From: Streptomyces resistomycificus
GTDB lineage: Bacteria > Actinomycetota > Actinomycetes > Streptomycetales > Streptomycetaceae
NCBI RefSeq assembly: GCF_001514265.1
Contig: NZ_KQ949009.1
Location: 49,320-113,319, forward strand
Direction of reading: 5' to 3'
DNA length: 64,000 bases
Shown here: in pieces, positions 1 to 7,901 of the stretch
Layout of the letters: every line of letters starts with the position of its first letter
Numbering within the stretch: position 1 is the stretch's first letter
Notes under the pieces: model-generated
Databases searched by the model: none
The model's input: only the letters and a program-made list of their open reading frames with translations
What the model was told of the DNA's origin: nothing
Position numbers and translations under genes: made by a program

Positions 1-451
1 CGTGGGCGCGCGGGTCGGTGCGAAAGCCGGTGCCCGCCAGGATCGTGGCGCCCACCACCATGTAGTCGCCCTCCGCCTCGTTGACGTTGGTGGCCAGGTG
101 GACCTCGCGGTAGCCGCCGGCCGTGAACCACTCCCGGTAGGCCGGCGCCTCGGCGGCCCGCTGCGGATGGCGGAACCTGGCGACCAGGACCCGGTCGTCC
201 ACGACGGTCGCCCCGTTGGCGGCGAAGACCATGTCCGGCAGGCCCTCCACGGGCTCGATGAGATCGACGGTGTGTCCGTGGTCCTGATAGAGCCGTCTCA
301 GACCCTCCCACTGCGCGATCGCCAGACCGGTGTCGACCGGCTTGCCGGGATCCATCCACGGGTTGATCGCGTAGGTGACGTCGAAGTACGTGGGACGGCA
401 CATCAGGTAGTGGCGGCGGGTGGCCTGACGGACGGCCAGGGTCTGGGACAT
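1..451 (-). CDS. ddaH: Dimethylargininase-like amidinohydrolase, C-terminus beyond the window
   Basis: The visible N-terminal 150 residues begin MSQTLAVRQATRRHYLMCRP and carry the guanidino-group-modifying fold signatures PDMVFAANGATV, then EGDYMVVGATILAGTGFRTD. These are typical of actinobacterial N,N-dimethylarginine dimethylaminohydrolases, which release citrulline and dimethylamine from methylated arginine. A GAGGAAGC ribosome site precedes the ATG at 451. It lies 118 bases downstream of arcA on the same strand, so the two are probably co-transcribed and both yield citrulline. The C-terminus with the catalytic Cys is outside the window. A related amidinotransferase of unknown substrate cannot be excluded. 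Link to the biosynthetic cluster is uncertain; it may be ordinary flanking metabolism. Confidence 0.85.
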   Translation of the reverse strand, partial: MSQTLAVRQATRRHYLMCRPTYFDVTYAINPWMDPGKPVDTGLAIAQWEGLRRLYQDHGHTVDLIEPVEGLPDMVFAANGATVVDDRVLVARFRHPQRAAEAPAYREWFTAGGYREVHLATNVNEAEGDYMVVGATILAGTGFRTDPRAH

Positions 452-569
452 GGCGGTGCTTCCTCTCGGTCGGTGCAACTCGGGTGGCGCCAGGGGCCGG
501 CGGCCGCGGCGCCTCGCGGTGAGCCCGCGGCCCTCGCGGCTGTCGCCGTCGGGGGCCGGGCGGCGGGAG

Positions 570-1805
570 TCAGACGGCGTCGCGCTCGATGGGGCAGCTC
601 ATGCAGCGCGGGCCGCCGCGGCCCCGGCCGAGCTGGTCGCCCCTGATCCGCAGCACCTCGATGCCGTTGTCCTCGAGCATCCGGTTGCTGTGCTCGTTGA
701 CCTCGTAGGCGATGACGCTGCCGGGAGCGACGGCCAGGAGGTTGCAGCCGTCGTTCCACTGCTCGCGCCGGGCGCTGAAGGTGTCCTGCTCGGCCTGCAG
801 GACGCGGACCCTGTCCAGGCCGAGCGCGGCGGCGATGGCGGCGAACAGATCCGTGTTCTCGCAGACGTCGGGGACCTGACGGGCCCCGGGGGTCAGCGTC
901 CACGACCGCAGCCCGGCACGGTCCAGGCCGGTGAAGAGGGTGAAGGCGTCCCTGTCCACCATGGTCATCACCGTGTCCAGGTGCATGAACGCACGGGCCT
1001 TGGGCAGCTCCACGGCGATCACACGCCGGGCCGAACCGGCCTCGAAGAGGCGGCGGGCCAGGATCTCCACACCGGCGGGCGTGGTGCGCTCCCCGAGCCC
1101 GACCAGGACGGTGCCGTTGCCGATCACCTCGACGTCACCGCCCTCGATCACGGCCGGCGCCATCGCCTCGCCGTCGATCCAGCGCTGCGCACCGCTCTCC
1201 GCGAACATCGGGTGGAAGTTGTAGATCGCCTCGTAGTTGACCGTCTCGCGCCGGCGCCCGGCCTTGCGCATCGGGTTGACGCAGACACCGTCGTAGACCC
1301 AGCAGCTGGTGTCACGGGTGAACAGCGAGTTGGGCAGCGGCGGCAGGACGAAATCGTCGTCGGCCAGCAGGTCCAGGGCGAACGAACGGCTCGGGCCGCG
1401 GCGCTCTCCCAGCGCCTCCGACAGCTCGCGCTTGCTCAGGCCGCCCAGCAGGTGCGTGGCCAGGTCACCCGGCCCCATCGCGGTCAGCACCTGCCGCGCC
1501 GCCCCGGCCAGCGCGGCACCCAGGTGCGGCTGACGGTCGTCCAGGACGCGGTCCAGGACGAAGGCCACCGCCTCCTCGGTCTTGACCGTCTCGGCGAGCA
1601 GGTCGTGCAGGAGATGCACCGTCACTCCCCGCTCGCGCAGGAGCTGCTGGAAAGCCCGGTGCTCCTCCTTCGCCCGGGAGACCCAGACGACGTCGTCGAA
1701 GAGCAGCTCGTCCTTGTTGTCCGGGGTCAGCCGCTCGAAATCCAGACCGGGCTCGTGCAGGATGACGTGCTTCAGCGCACCGACCTCAGAATTTACATGG
1801 AACAT
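570..1805 (-). CDS. arcA: Arginine deiminase
   Basis: A 411-residue protein of normal length for arginine deiminase, which hydrolyses L-arginine to citrulline and ammonia in the cytoplasm. Seen motifs: LPNSLFTRDTS (about residues 153-163), the EGGDVEVIG acid pair, HLDTVMTM with the catalytic His, REQWNDGCNLLAV, and the C-terminal nucleophile region GRGRGGPRCMSCPIERD. The start MFHVNSE has a GAGG site just upstream. The gene is divergent from the PaiB-like gene, with a 218-base intergenic region that holds a 10-base inverted repeat. It precedes the dimethylargininase-like gene on the same strand. It may only be flanking metabolism, or it could supply citrulline/ornithine for the peptide; nothing in the sequence decides this. 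Confidence 0.95.
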   Translation of the reverse strand: MFHVNSEVGALKHVILHEPGLDFERLTPDNKDELLFDDVVWVSRAKEEHRAFQQLLRERGVTVHLLHDLLAETVKTEEAVAFVLDRVLDDRQPHLGAALAGAARQVLTAMGPGDLATHLLGGLSKRELSEALGERRGPSRSFALDLLADDDFVLPPLPNSLFTRDTSCWVYDGVCVNPMRKAGRRRETVNYEAIYNFHPMFAESGAQRWIDGEAMAPAVIEGGDVEVIGNGTVLVGLGERTTPAGVEILARRLFEAGSARRVIAVELPKARAFMHLDTVMTMVDRDAFTLFTGLDRAGLRSWTLTPGARQVPDVCENTDLFAAIAAALGLDRVRVLQAEQDTFSARREQWNDGCNLLAVAPGSVIAYEVNEHSNRMLEDNGIEVLRIRGDQLGRGRGGPRCMSCPIERDAV

Positions 1806-1880
1806 GCTCTCGCCTCACTTCGATCCTGGGCAGTTACTGCACGCTCGATGAAGGCGAAGTTATCCGCGCCGATTTCTCTT

Positions 1881-1951
1881 TCGTTATCGAACTCATTTCG
1901 GCCAACGGCGGATCCATCACACCCTCGACAGTGAAGTCCGATCGATAACGA
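1881..1951. promoter_or_regulatory. Inverted repeat in arcA/paiB divergent promoter region
   Basis: TCGTTATCGA at 1881-1890 and its exact reverse complement TCGATAACGA at 1942-1951 flank 51 bases. The surrounding stretch (about 1855-1990) is clearly more AT-rich than the rest of the window, as expected for promoters of the two divergent genes. Two half-sites about 61 bases apart could bind a repressor that loops or controls both promoters. The binding protein is unknown. Confidence 0.4.
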
Positions 1952-2023
1952 CTCGAATAGAGACGTGGCTAGTTTTCGCGTCCATGAAGCAAGCCACAGT
2001 CCACGTCGAAGGGGTGGTGTGAG

Positions 2024-2677
2024 ATGTTCGTTCCCCCGCCGTACCGGGAACCGGACGGTTCCTGGATGGCCGACCTGATCCGCGGCAACCCGCTGGCGCT
2101 CCTGGTGGGCAACGGCCCGGACGCCGACGGCCCGTTCGCCACCCACCTGCCCGTGATCCCGGATCCCGAGGCGAGCGGTGCATGGTCCGCCGACCTGTCG
2201 GGTGCCGTCCTGCTCGGACACATGAACCGGGCGAATCCGCACTGGGCCGCGCTGGAGTCGGGGGCCACCGCGGTGCTGGCCTTCACCGGCCCGCACGCCT
2301 ACGTGTCACCGACGCTCTACGAGGTGACCCCGGCCGCGCCCACCTGGAACTTCACCTCGGTGCACGTGCGTGGCACGGTCGAGAGGATCGACGAGAGGGC
2401 GTCGGCCGAGGCGGCACTGCAGGTGGTGCAGGCCACCGTGCGGGCCTTCGAGGGCCGGTTCGGCACCGGCTGGGACATGTCCGCCTCCCTCGACTACTTC
2501 CGCCAGATCCTGCCGGCCGTGGGCGCCTTCCGGTTCACCGTCCTGGGCGCCGACGGCATGTTCAAACTCAGCCAGGAACAGTCCGCCCCCGTCCGGGAGC
2601 GCGTACAGCACTCGTTCGGTCAGCGCGCCTGCAGCCGCCATCGCGCCACCGCCGCACTCATGGAGAAGCTGCCCTGA
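2024..2677 (+). CDS. PaiB-like FMN-binding negative regulator family protein
   Basis: A 217-residue protein starting MFVPPPYREPD, with DLIRGNPLALLV, THLPVIPD, GHMNRANPHWAAL and FTGPHAYVSPTLY. This is the conserved pattern of the PaiB family (FMN-binding split-barrel proteins first described as transcriptional repressors). The C-terminal half keeps PTWNFTSVHVRGTVERI and KLSQEQS, so it is full length. It is divergent from arcA and convergent with the serine-hydrolase-like gene, so it is probably a single-gene unit. Family members may be flavin reductase-like or heme-utilisation-like enzymes rather than regulators; no substrate can be inferred. It probably lies outside the biosynthetic cluster. 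Confidence 0.85.
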   Translation: MFVPPPYREPDGSWMADLIRGNPLALLVGNGPDADGPFATHLPVIPDPEASGAWSADLSGAVLLGHMNRANPHWAALESGATAVLAFTGPHAYVSPTLYEVTPAAPTWNFTSVHVRGTVERIDERASAEAALQVVQATVRAFEGRFGTGWDMSASLDYFRQILPAVGAFRFTVLGADGMFKLSQEQSAPVRERVQHSFGQRACSRHRATAALMEKLP

Positions 2678-2768
2678 CGAACCGAAACCGCACCCCCGTC
2701 CCTCTTCCGTCTCTCCCCTGAAAACGAAAATACCGGATCACGGGTTTGTTCTTGACCTGTGCACGGCG

Positions 2769-2795
2769 GCCGGCGGGCCCCCAGGACCCGCCGGC
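2769..2795. terminator. Hairpin between convergent genes
   Basis: GCCGGCGGG (2769-2777) and CCCGCCGGC (2787-2795) form a perfect 9-bp GC stem with a 9-base loop. It lies between the stop of the PaiB-like gene (2677) and the stop of the convergent serine-hydrolase-like gene (2833). No U-tract is present, as is usual in Streptomyces. It may serve both strands. Confidence 0.55.
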
Positions 2796-2832
2796 GCCGG
2801 CAGTGCGGCCTTCCGGGCGTTCTCGCCCCGCC

Positions 2833-4017
2833 TCAGTGTGCGCGCGAGGGCGTGGCGCAGTACTCGGCGCTCAGGGTGGGCAGGATGTCGTCCGCCCGCC
2901 AGTCGCTGTTGTAGTTGAACGTGAGCTGGTGGCGGCCGTCCTCGGTGACGGCGGCCAGCGAGAGCCACCCCACCGTGCCTCCGTCGCGATACCAGATGGT
3001 GGTGCCGCAGCCCAGCGTCAGCCGCTCGATGCCCAGCCCGTAGGACGAGATGGGGAAGTCGGGGTTGACGACGGTCGTCTTCATCGCCTTCAGCTGCTGC
3101 GGCGCCAGCAGCTTGCCGCGCATCAAAGCCCCGTAGAAGCGGTTCAGGTCGGCCGCGCTGGAGATGATGTCGCCGTTGCCCCAGCCCTGCGAGCCGTTCA
3201 CCTCGGTGACGTCGTCGATCCGGTCCGGCTGGGTGAGGAAGAAGAGCTTGGAGTAGCCGCGGCTGCTGGGCTTAGGCAGGCTGACGCCGTCGCCGGGGTG
3301 GGACGTCGCCTTGAGCCCCAGGGGTTCGATGATGCGCTTGCGCACCTCGTCCTCGTAGGGCCTGCCGCCGACCTTCTCCACGATCAGCGCGGCCAGGATG
3401 TCGTTGGTGTTGGAGAACCCGTGCCTGGCCCCGGGCTTGAACACCGGCGCGTGGGCCAGCGCCACCTCCACCCGCCTGGTGGGCGCCATGGTGTCGTAGC
3501 GGTGCTGGAGGTAACCGTCGCCCAGGACGTAGGTGTCGACGTACGCGCTGTCGGCGAAGTAGTCGAACAGGCCGCTGGTGTGGTTGAGGAGCTGCCGTAC
3601 GGTGATCAGGCGGCCGTCGTTGCCGTTGCCCGTCACCAGGCCGGGCAGATGGCGCTCCACGGGGTCGTCGAGAGTGAGTTTCTTCTCCGCCTCCATCTGC
3701 AGGAGGACCGTCGCCACGAAGGTGCTGGTGATGTGCCCGACGCGGAACCGGTCGTTCTTGCCGCGCGGCGCCCCCGACGTCATGTCGCCCACGCCCGCCG
3801 CCGCCTTCCACACCCCCTGGTCATCCCGTGCCTCGGCGGTGACGCCGGGGATACCGGCCGCGACGGCCGCGTCGATCGCGGCCTGCGTCGCCTGGTGACC
3901 GGCCGCCGTGGGGGACGTGTCCCGCGATGCCTGGGCGGGAGCCGTGAAAGCGGTGGCCGTGAACGCGATGGCCGCCAAACCCACCACGCCGGCCCTTGGT
4001 CTCTTGCCTAGCGTCAT
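2833..4017 (-). CDS. Secreted serine-hydrolase/D-Ala-D-Ala carboxypeptidase-fold protein, catalytic residues lost
   Basis: Start ATG at 4017 is chosen because CAGGAG precedes it and the protein then opens with a typical signal peptide (MTLGKRPRAGVVGLAAIAFTA, cleaving near APAQA). The 394-residue protein has the class C beta-lactamase/DD-peptidase fold: DRFRVGHITSTFVATVLLQ, DDPVERHLPGL, VRQLLNHTSGLFDY, PGARHGFSNTNDILAALI and PSSRGYS. The three catalytic motifs are altered. SxxK is HITS (His95, Ser98), YxN is FSN (near residue 200), and the C-terminal H/K-T-G is DGG in YRDGGTVGW. The fold looks intact, so it may be a secreted binding or decoy protein rather than an enzyme. It is convergent with the PaiB-like gene and 162 bases from the SARP gene. 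Confidence 0.85.
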   Translation of the reverse strand: MTLGKRPRAGVVGLAAIAFTATAFTAPAQASRDTSPTAAGHQATQAAIDAAVAAGIPGVTAEARDDQGVWKAAAGVGDMTSGAPRGKNDRFRVGHITSTFVATVLLQMEAEKKLTLDDPVERHLPGLVTGNGNDGRLITVRQLLNHTSGLFDYFADSAYVDTYVLGDGYLQHRYDTMAPTRRVEVALAHAPVFKPGARHGFSNTNDILAALIVEKVGGRPYEDEVRKRIIEPLGLKATSHPGDGVSLPKPSSRGYSKLFFLTQPDRIDDVTEVNGSQGWGNGDIISSAADLNRFYGALMRGKLLAPQQLKAMKTTVVNPDFPISSYGLGIERLTLGCGTTIWYRDGGTVGWLSLAAVTEDGRHQLTFNYNSDWRADDILPTLSAEYCATPSRAH

Positions 4018-4179
4018 TTCCCGCTCCTGAGAGTCGTCTGAATGTGGCTGATGCCGTACTTGTGCGGTCCGTCGGCGGCAGAGTAGGCCACCGGGCGGGG
4101 CGGGCGGCCCGTTCCGAAAGACCCCCGACGGCGACGCCACGGCCCGGCCGTGCGGAACACCCGCCCGGCCCGCCACCCG

Positions 4180-5280
4180 CTAGAGGAGCCCCGAGCCGGC
4201 CGACACCCGCCGCGTCGTGCTCGCCGTCAACTCGTTGAAACGGCGCAGCAGTTGGTTCTGCTCCTGCTGCAGACGCTCGATGCGGCACTGCAGGCGGGCG
4301 ATCTCCTCGCCGAGCGGGAGCACCGCGTCGTCGGCCCTCACCTCCGCCTGCGCGGACCCCGCCTCACCCCACGGCGCCTGCGCCCAGGACGCCTTGGCGG
4401 CCCATGATGCCTCGGACCGGGACGCGGCGGCCCGGGGCGGGCCGGGCGGGCGGGTAAGGGGCGCCGCGGCGAGGGCCGGGTCGTGGTGGAGGATCGCCTC
4501 CATCAGGCCGCGCAGAGCGGGGCCCGGCTCCACACCGAGTTCCCGCACCATGTGACTGCGCGCCCGGTCGTACACGCCCAGCGCCTCCGCCTGCCGGCCA
4601 CAGCGGTAGAGGGCGACCATCAGCAGGTCGTGGAACCGCTCCCGCAGGGGGTGATCGACGGTGAGCTCCACCAGCTCGCCGGTGATCTCACCGTGGCGCC
4701 CGGTGCGCAGATGCGCGTCATACAGCAACTCCAGCGCACTGAGGCGGTGTTCCTCCAGCTGGGCGGCTTTGCCCGCGCAGATGTCGCCGAGCACGCTGCC
4801 CTCCAGCGCCGGGCCGCGCCACAACGACAGGGCCCGGCGCAGCAGTTCACCGGCCTGCCCCGGGTCCTCGGGCAGGACCCGCCGGGCCTTGTCGGTCAGC
4901 TGCTGGAAACATGCGGCGTCCGTCTCCACGGGGGCGAGCTGCAGGGTGTAGCCGCGCGAGGTGGTCACGATCCACGGCCGCGGCACGGGCTGCACGGACT
5001 GCGTGTGCTGCGTGTGCTGCGCGGGCTGTTCGATGTCCTGGTACTTCAGGCCGGACAGCAGGCGGCGCAGCCGGGCCACATGGACCTGCAGCGCGTTCGC
5101 GGCGTTGGCGGGCGGGTGTTCGCCCCACAGCTCGTCGATGAGCCGCTGCCCGGAGACGTTGTGCCCGGCCTTCACCACCAGTGCCCCCAGCAGCGCACGC
5201 TGCTTGGCACCGGTGGGAAGGATCCGCAGACCGCTCTGTTCGTCCCGGACTTCCACAAGCCCCAGCATGCGGAACTGCAT
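4180..5280 (-). CDS. SARP-family transcriptional activator
   Basis: A 366-residue protein. The N-terminal OmpR-type winged helix (about residues 1-95) includes MQFRMLGLVEVRD, PTGAKQRALLGALVVKAG, LIDELWGEHPPANAANALQ and VHVARLRRLL. The bacterial transcriptional activation domain (about 110-265) includes LRRALSLWRGPAL, EEHRLSALELLYDAHLR, HPLRERFHDLLMVALYRCGRQAEAL and DRARSHMVRELGVEPGP. This layout is that of small Streptomyces antibiotic regulatory proteins. An Ala/Pro-rich linker leads to a short C-terminal coiled coil (EEIARLQCRIERLQQEQNQL), possibly for oligomerisation. SARPs bind direct repeats just upstream of target promoters. The RBS is GTGAGGGGAAGAG before the ATG. It is likely the pathway activator of the cluster. 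Confidence 0.92.
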   Translation of the reverse strand: MQFRMLGLVEVRDEQSGLRILPTGAKQRALLGALVVKAGHNVSGQRLIDELWGEHPPANAANALQVHVARLRRLLSGLKYQDIEQPAQHTQHTQSVQPVPRPWIVTTSRGYTLQLAPVETDAACFQQLTDKARRVLPEDPGQAGELLRRALSLWRGPALEGSVLGDICAGKAAQLEEHRLSALELLYDAHLRTGRHGEITGELVELTVDHPLRERFHDLLMVALYRCGRQAEALGVYDRARSHMVRELGVEPGPALRGLMEAILHHDPALAAAPLTRPPGPPRAAASRSEASWAAKASWAQAPWGEAGSAQAEVRADDAVLPLGEEIARLQCRIERLQQEQNQLLRRFNELTASTTRRVSAGSGLL

Positions 5281-5357
5281 CTCTTCCCCTCACACAGGCT
5301 GACATCCCCGTCAGTTGCAGGCGTTTGGCGGCCGCGTGCCGGCGGCGCGCCGGAGGT

Positions 5358-6104
5358 TCACCAGGAGCGGGTCGCGCCCGCCGCGTCGAGCGCGGTCGTC
5401 GCGTCCTGTTCGATCTGCCGCAGCAGCGGCCCGGGATCGTCCTGGAAGTAGAAGTGCCCGCCGTCGAAGACCCGCAGGCCCACAAAGCGCTCGGTGTGCT
5501 GTGCCCAGCCGCTCATCCGCGCCGGAGAGGCGGAGTGATCCTCGCCGCCCGCGTAGGCGGACAGCGCCACGGGCAGGGCAGGGGCACCGGGAGCGGGGCG
5601 CCAGGTCTCCACCAGGCGCAGGTCGGTCCGGATGACCGGCTGGAACAGGGCCCACAGGTCGGGGTCGTCGAAGACCTCGTCCGGCGTGCCGCCCAGCAGC
5701 CGCAGCCGGGTCCGCAGCTCCGCGTCGGGCAGCTGGTGGTAGCCCTGGCCCGGGGGCGCGGGCTGCGGCGCGGAGCGTGCGGAGACGCCCACCCACACCG
5801 GCAGCGGCAGGCCCCGGTCGATGACCCTGCGGGTGATCTCGTACGTCACCAGGGCGCCCATGCTGTGCCCGAACAGGGCGTAGGGGCAGTCCAGTTCGGG
5901 CTCGATGCTGTGCAGCAGGAAGTCGGCGAGGCGGCCGGCGTCGCTGATCTGCGGCAGGTCCAGGAGGAGGCCGTGGCCCGGGGCGTCCAGCAGCCGCACG
6001 TCCCACGTGCGCGGCAGCGCGGTGGGCCAGTGGCGGTACAGCAGGTGTGAGCCCCCGGCGTGGTGCAGGACGAACAGGCGCAGGGCAGGTGGTGTGCTGT
6101 CCAT
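5358..6104 (-). CDS. Type II thioesterase (editing)
   Basis: A 248-residue alpha/beta hydrolase with LFVLHHAGGSHLLY, nucleophile motif ALFGHSMGALVTYE, YAGGEDHSASP and C-terminal VFDGGHFYFQDDP with the catalytic His. This is the type II thioesterase pattern. Such enzymes remove wrongly primed or stalled acyl groups from carrier domains of NRPS and PKS lines. RBS GAGGGAGA precedes the ATG at 6104. It lies 77 bases upstream of the SARP gene on the same strand, so the two may be co-transcribed. It is one of four thioesterase-like genes in the cluster. Confidence 0.92.
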   Translation of the reverse strand: MDSTPPALRLFVLHHAGGSHLLYRHWPTALPRTWDVRLLDAPGHGLLLDLPQISDAGRLADFLLHSIEPELDCPYALFGHSMGALVTYEITRRVIDRGLPLPVWVGVSARSAPQPAPPGQGYHQLPDAELRTRLRLLGGTPDEVFDDPDLWALFQPVIRTDLRLVETWRPAPGAPALPVALSAYAGGEDHSASPARMSGWAQHTERFVGLRVFDGGHFYFQDDPGPLLRQIEQDATTALDAAGATRSW

Positions 6105-6661
6105 CGCTCTCCCTCAAATCGGGCCGCACGGTCTCGGATCGGTCGACGGTGTCCGGCCCACCGCGGGCGGGCACCGGGCGGGCCCGGCCGCTGGTGCGGC
6201 AGGTCTTGAGTGGTCCTCAGGTGGCGCGCGGCGCGGACAGGGGCGGCGGACATCGGAAGGAAGCGAGCGCACCTGGGGGATGTGCCCCGGCAGTCCGGCG
6301 CGTGAGGGTGGTGAGGCCCGTGCGGGCCCCCTGTGGCTCGCCCCCGTCAGCGGCGAAGCCCGCCAAAGGTTATCGGAGAACGGGCCTGGCCTGGGAAAGG
6401 CGGCGCACCGAGCGCCTGGGGGAGCGGGCCGGCGACCGGGAGCCGTTGAGCCTTTTGCCCTTGTAGCACTGACGGTCGAGTCCTTACGGTGACGGGCAAC
6501 GCCGGGGTCGCCACCGATGCCGGGTGTCCTGTCGACCGGACGCCCGGGTGTCCTGTCGACCGGACAACGCCGACCGGCCGACCCGCGCCCGGTGCCCTCT
6601 CGCACCCGGCCCGGCGATCTCGCATCCCGAGTCACCCCATGACGGTTAAGGACGGTGCCTG
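6105..6661. other. 557-base divergent promoter region, thioesterase/MbtH
   Basis: No gene is supported here. It separates the minus-strand thioesterase/SARP genes from the plus-strand mbtH/lmbU side, so it must hold divergent promoters. The only strong structure is the 24-base-period double repeat at 6521-6566. The MbtH RBS AAGGA lies at 6648-6652. Confidence 0.6.
6521..6566. promoter_or_regulatory. Two tandem near-palindromes upstream of mbtH
   Basis: A 21-base sequence occurs twice without change, at 6521-6541 and 6545-6565 (period 24). Each copy contains TGTCCTGTCGACCGGAC, centred on a GTCGAC palindrome. With its following base the second copy (6549-6566) is an 18-base palindrome with one mismatched pair. 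Two operator-like sites about 100 bases before the mbtH start suggest a regulator binding side by side, perhaps the SARP or another cluster regulator. Confidence 0.5.
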
Positions 6662-6877
6662 TTGAGCACGAACCCCTTCGACGACGAGGACGGCCGCTTC
6701 TACGTGGTGGCCAACGACGAGGACCAGCACTCCCTGTGGCCGGTGTTCTCCGAGGTGCCCGCGGGCTGGCGGGTGGTCTTCGGCGAGGCGGCCAGGGCCG
6801 AGTGCCTGGAGTACGTCGAGCGGAACTGGACCGACCTGCGCCCCAGGAGCCTGCGGGAGGCCATGGCGGCCGGCTGA
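6662..6877 (+). CDS. MbtH-family adenylation-domain chaperone
   Basis: A 71-residue protein with all MbtH family marks: NPFDDEDGRFYVVANDEDQHSLWP, then SEVPAGWRVVFGEA, then CLEYVERNWTDLRPRSL. MbtH proteins bind the A domains of many actinobacterial NRPSs and are needed for their folding or activity. The start is TTG at 6662, set by AAGGA at 6648-6652 and by the usual MbtH length. It follows the tandem palindromes and precedes the lmbU homologue. It probably serves the free-standing A domain and the NRPS A domains downstream. Confidence 0.95.
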   Translation: MSTNPFDDEDGRFYVVANDEDQHSLWPVFSEVPAGWRVVFGEAARAECLEYVERNWTDLRPRSLREAMAAG

Positions 6878-6904
6878 ACCCGGCCCGTCCCACGCCGACT
6901 TGAT

Positions 6905-6990
6905 GCGGCGCGACCCGTCCGGTGATGCGCTGCGGCCCGTCCGGTGGTGCGGCGTGACCCGCCCGCACCACGCGGGTCGCGGCCCGCCGA
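6905..6990. repeat. Imperfect direct repeat and hairpin after mbtH
   Basis: GACCCGTCCGGTGATGCG and GGCCCGTCCGGTGGTGCG lie side by side after the mbtH stop (about 6911-6953). They are followed by a self-complementary stretch around CGCACCACGCGGGTCGCGG. The hairpin could end or attenuate mbtH transcription before lmbU. The 295-base region up to 7172 shows no gene. Confidence 0.35.
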
Positions 6991-7172
6991 CGGGCTCGCG
7001 GACCTGACCGGGACGCCGCTGCCCACCGCTTCGCGGGCCCGCCCCCCCCACGTCTCGCCGGCGCCCGCGCGGCACCTGAAGAGGCCGGCCGAAGGGGAAC
7101 GACACCGACCGCCGCCCGGGTGCGGCCCGGGCGTGCTCGGTCCACGCCCGAAAAGACACTCTGAGTTGGGAG

Positions 7173-7901
7173 ATGAAGGCTTTGACGGGCGCTGTGAGAA
7201 CCGCGAGCAGATACAAGGCGAGGTCGGGGGACAACAGCGGTGAGCCGGCGCAGCGCGATGTGGTCCTGTCCTTCGTGGGGACACAGGCCACAGTGCAGAA
7301 GTCGGGGATGATCTTTCCGCAGAACCTGCCGGAGCGGTCCTGGGAGCGGATCGGGACCAACCTGCGCGAGCTGATGGACTCCTCGGCGTGGTGGCTCGCC
7401 GACTGGCTGATCTACGGGGAGACCACCTACGGGTGGCGGCGCTACAAGGAGGCGATCGAGCGGACCGGGCTCGACTACCAGACGCTGCGCAACTACGCGT
7501 GGGTGGCCCGGCGGTTCGAGCACCACCGCAGGCGCGACAGCCTCAGCTTCGCCCACCACGCCGAGGTGACCCGCCTGTCGCCGCCGGAGCAGGACTACTG
7601 GCTGCGCAAGGCCGAACAGCAGAAGTGGTCGCGCAACGAACTGCGCAAGGCGGTCCGCGCCAGCCTGGCCGTGCAGAGCGACACCGCCGAGGTCGCTGCG
7701 GGCGGCGGCGAGAAGCAGGAGGTGCCCCGGCTGGCGGAGCCGGTGGCCGCCGACAAGCGCCCGCAGAAGGTCACCACCCTCACCATCGAGCTGTCCGCGG
7801 GCCAACTGGAGTACTACTCGAAGGCCGCTGCCGCGCACGGTCTGCCCGTCGACAAGTGGGTGACCCAGGTCCTCGAGACCGCCGACCGGCAATCCGCCTG
7901 A
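7173..7901 (+). CDS. LmbU-family transcriptional regulator
   Basis: A 242-residue protein with the LmbU family core: KSGMIFPQNLPERSWERIG, SSAWWLADWLIYGE, YKEAIERTGLDYQTLRNYAW, VARRFEHHRRRDSLSFAHHA and EVTRLSPPEQDYWL. The middle is a helix-turn-helix-like DNA-binding region and the C-terminus (TLTIELSAGQLEYYSKAAAAHGL) a second domain. Homologues are LmbU of lincomycin and HrmB of hormaomycin, both pathway regulators. The GGGAG before the ATG is unusually close, so a later start such as GTG 7194 or 7259 is possible. CGCCGGCG-centred palindromes in two promoter regions of this cluster are candidate targets. Confidence 0.9.
   Translation: MKALTGAVRTASRYKARSGDNSGEPAQRDVVLSFVGTQATVQKSGMIFPQNLPERSWERIGTNLRELMDSSAWWLADWLIYGETTYGWRRYKEAIERTGLDYQTLRNYAWVARRFEHHRRRDSLSFAHHAEVTRLSPPEQDYWLRKAEQQKWSRNELRKAVRASLAVQSDTAEVAAGGGEKQEVPRLAEPVAADKRPQKVTTLTIELSAGQLEYYSKAAAAHGLPVDKWVTQVLETADRQSA

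Noticed and set aside
450..1934. 494-codon plus-strand frame opposite arcA
   Set aside because: Low-complexity, no family motifs, and fully explained as the complement of a strong arginine deiminase gene.
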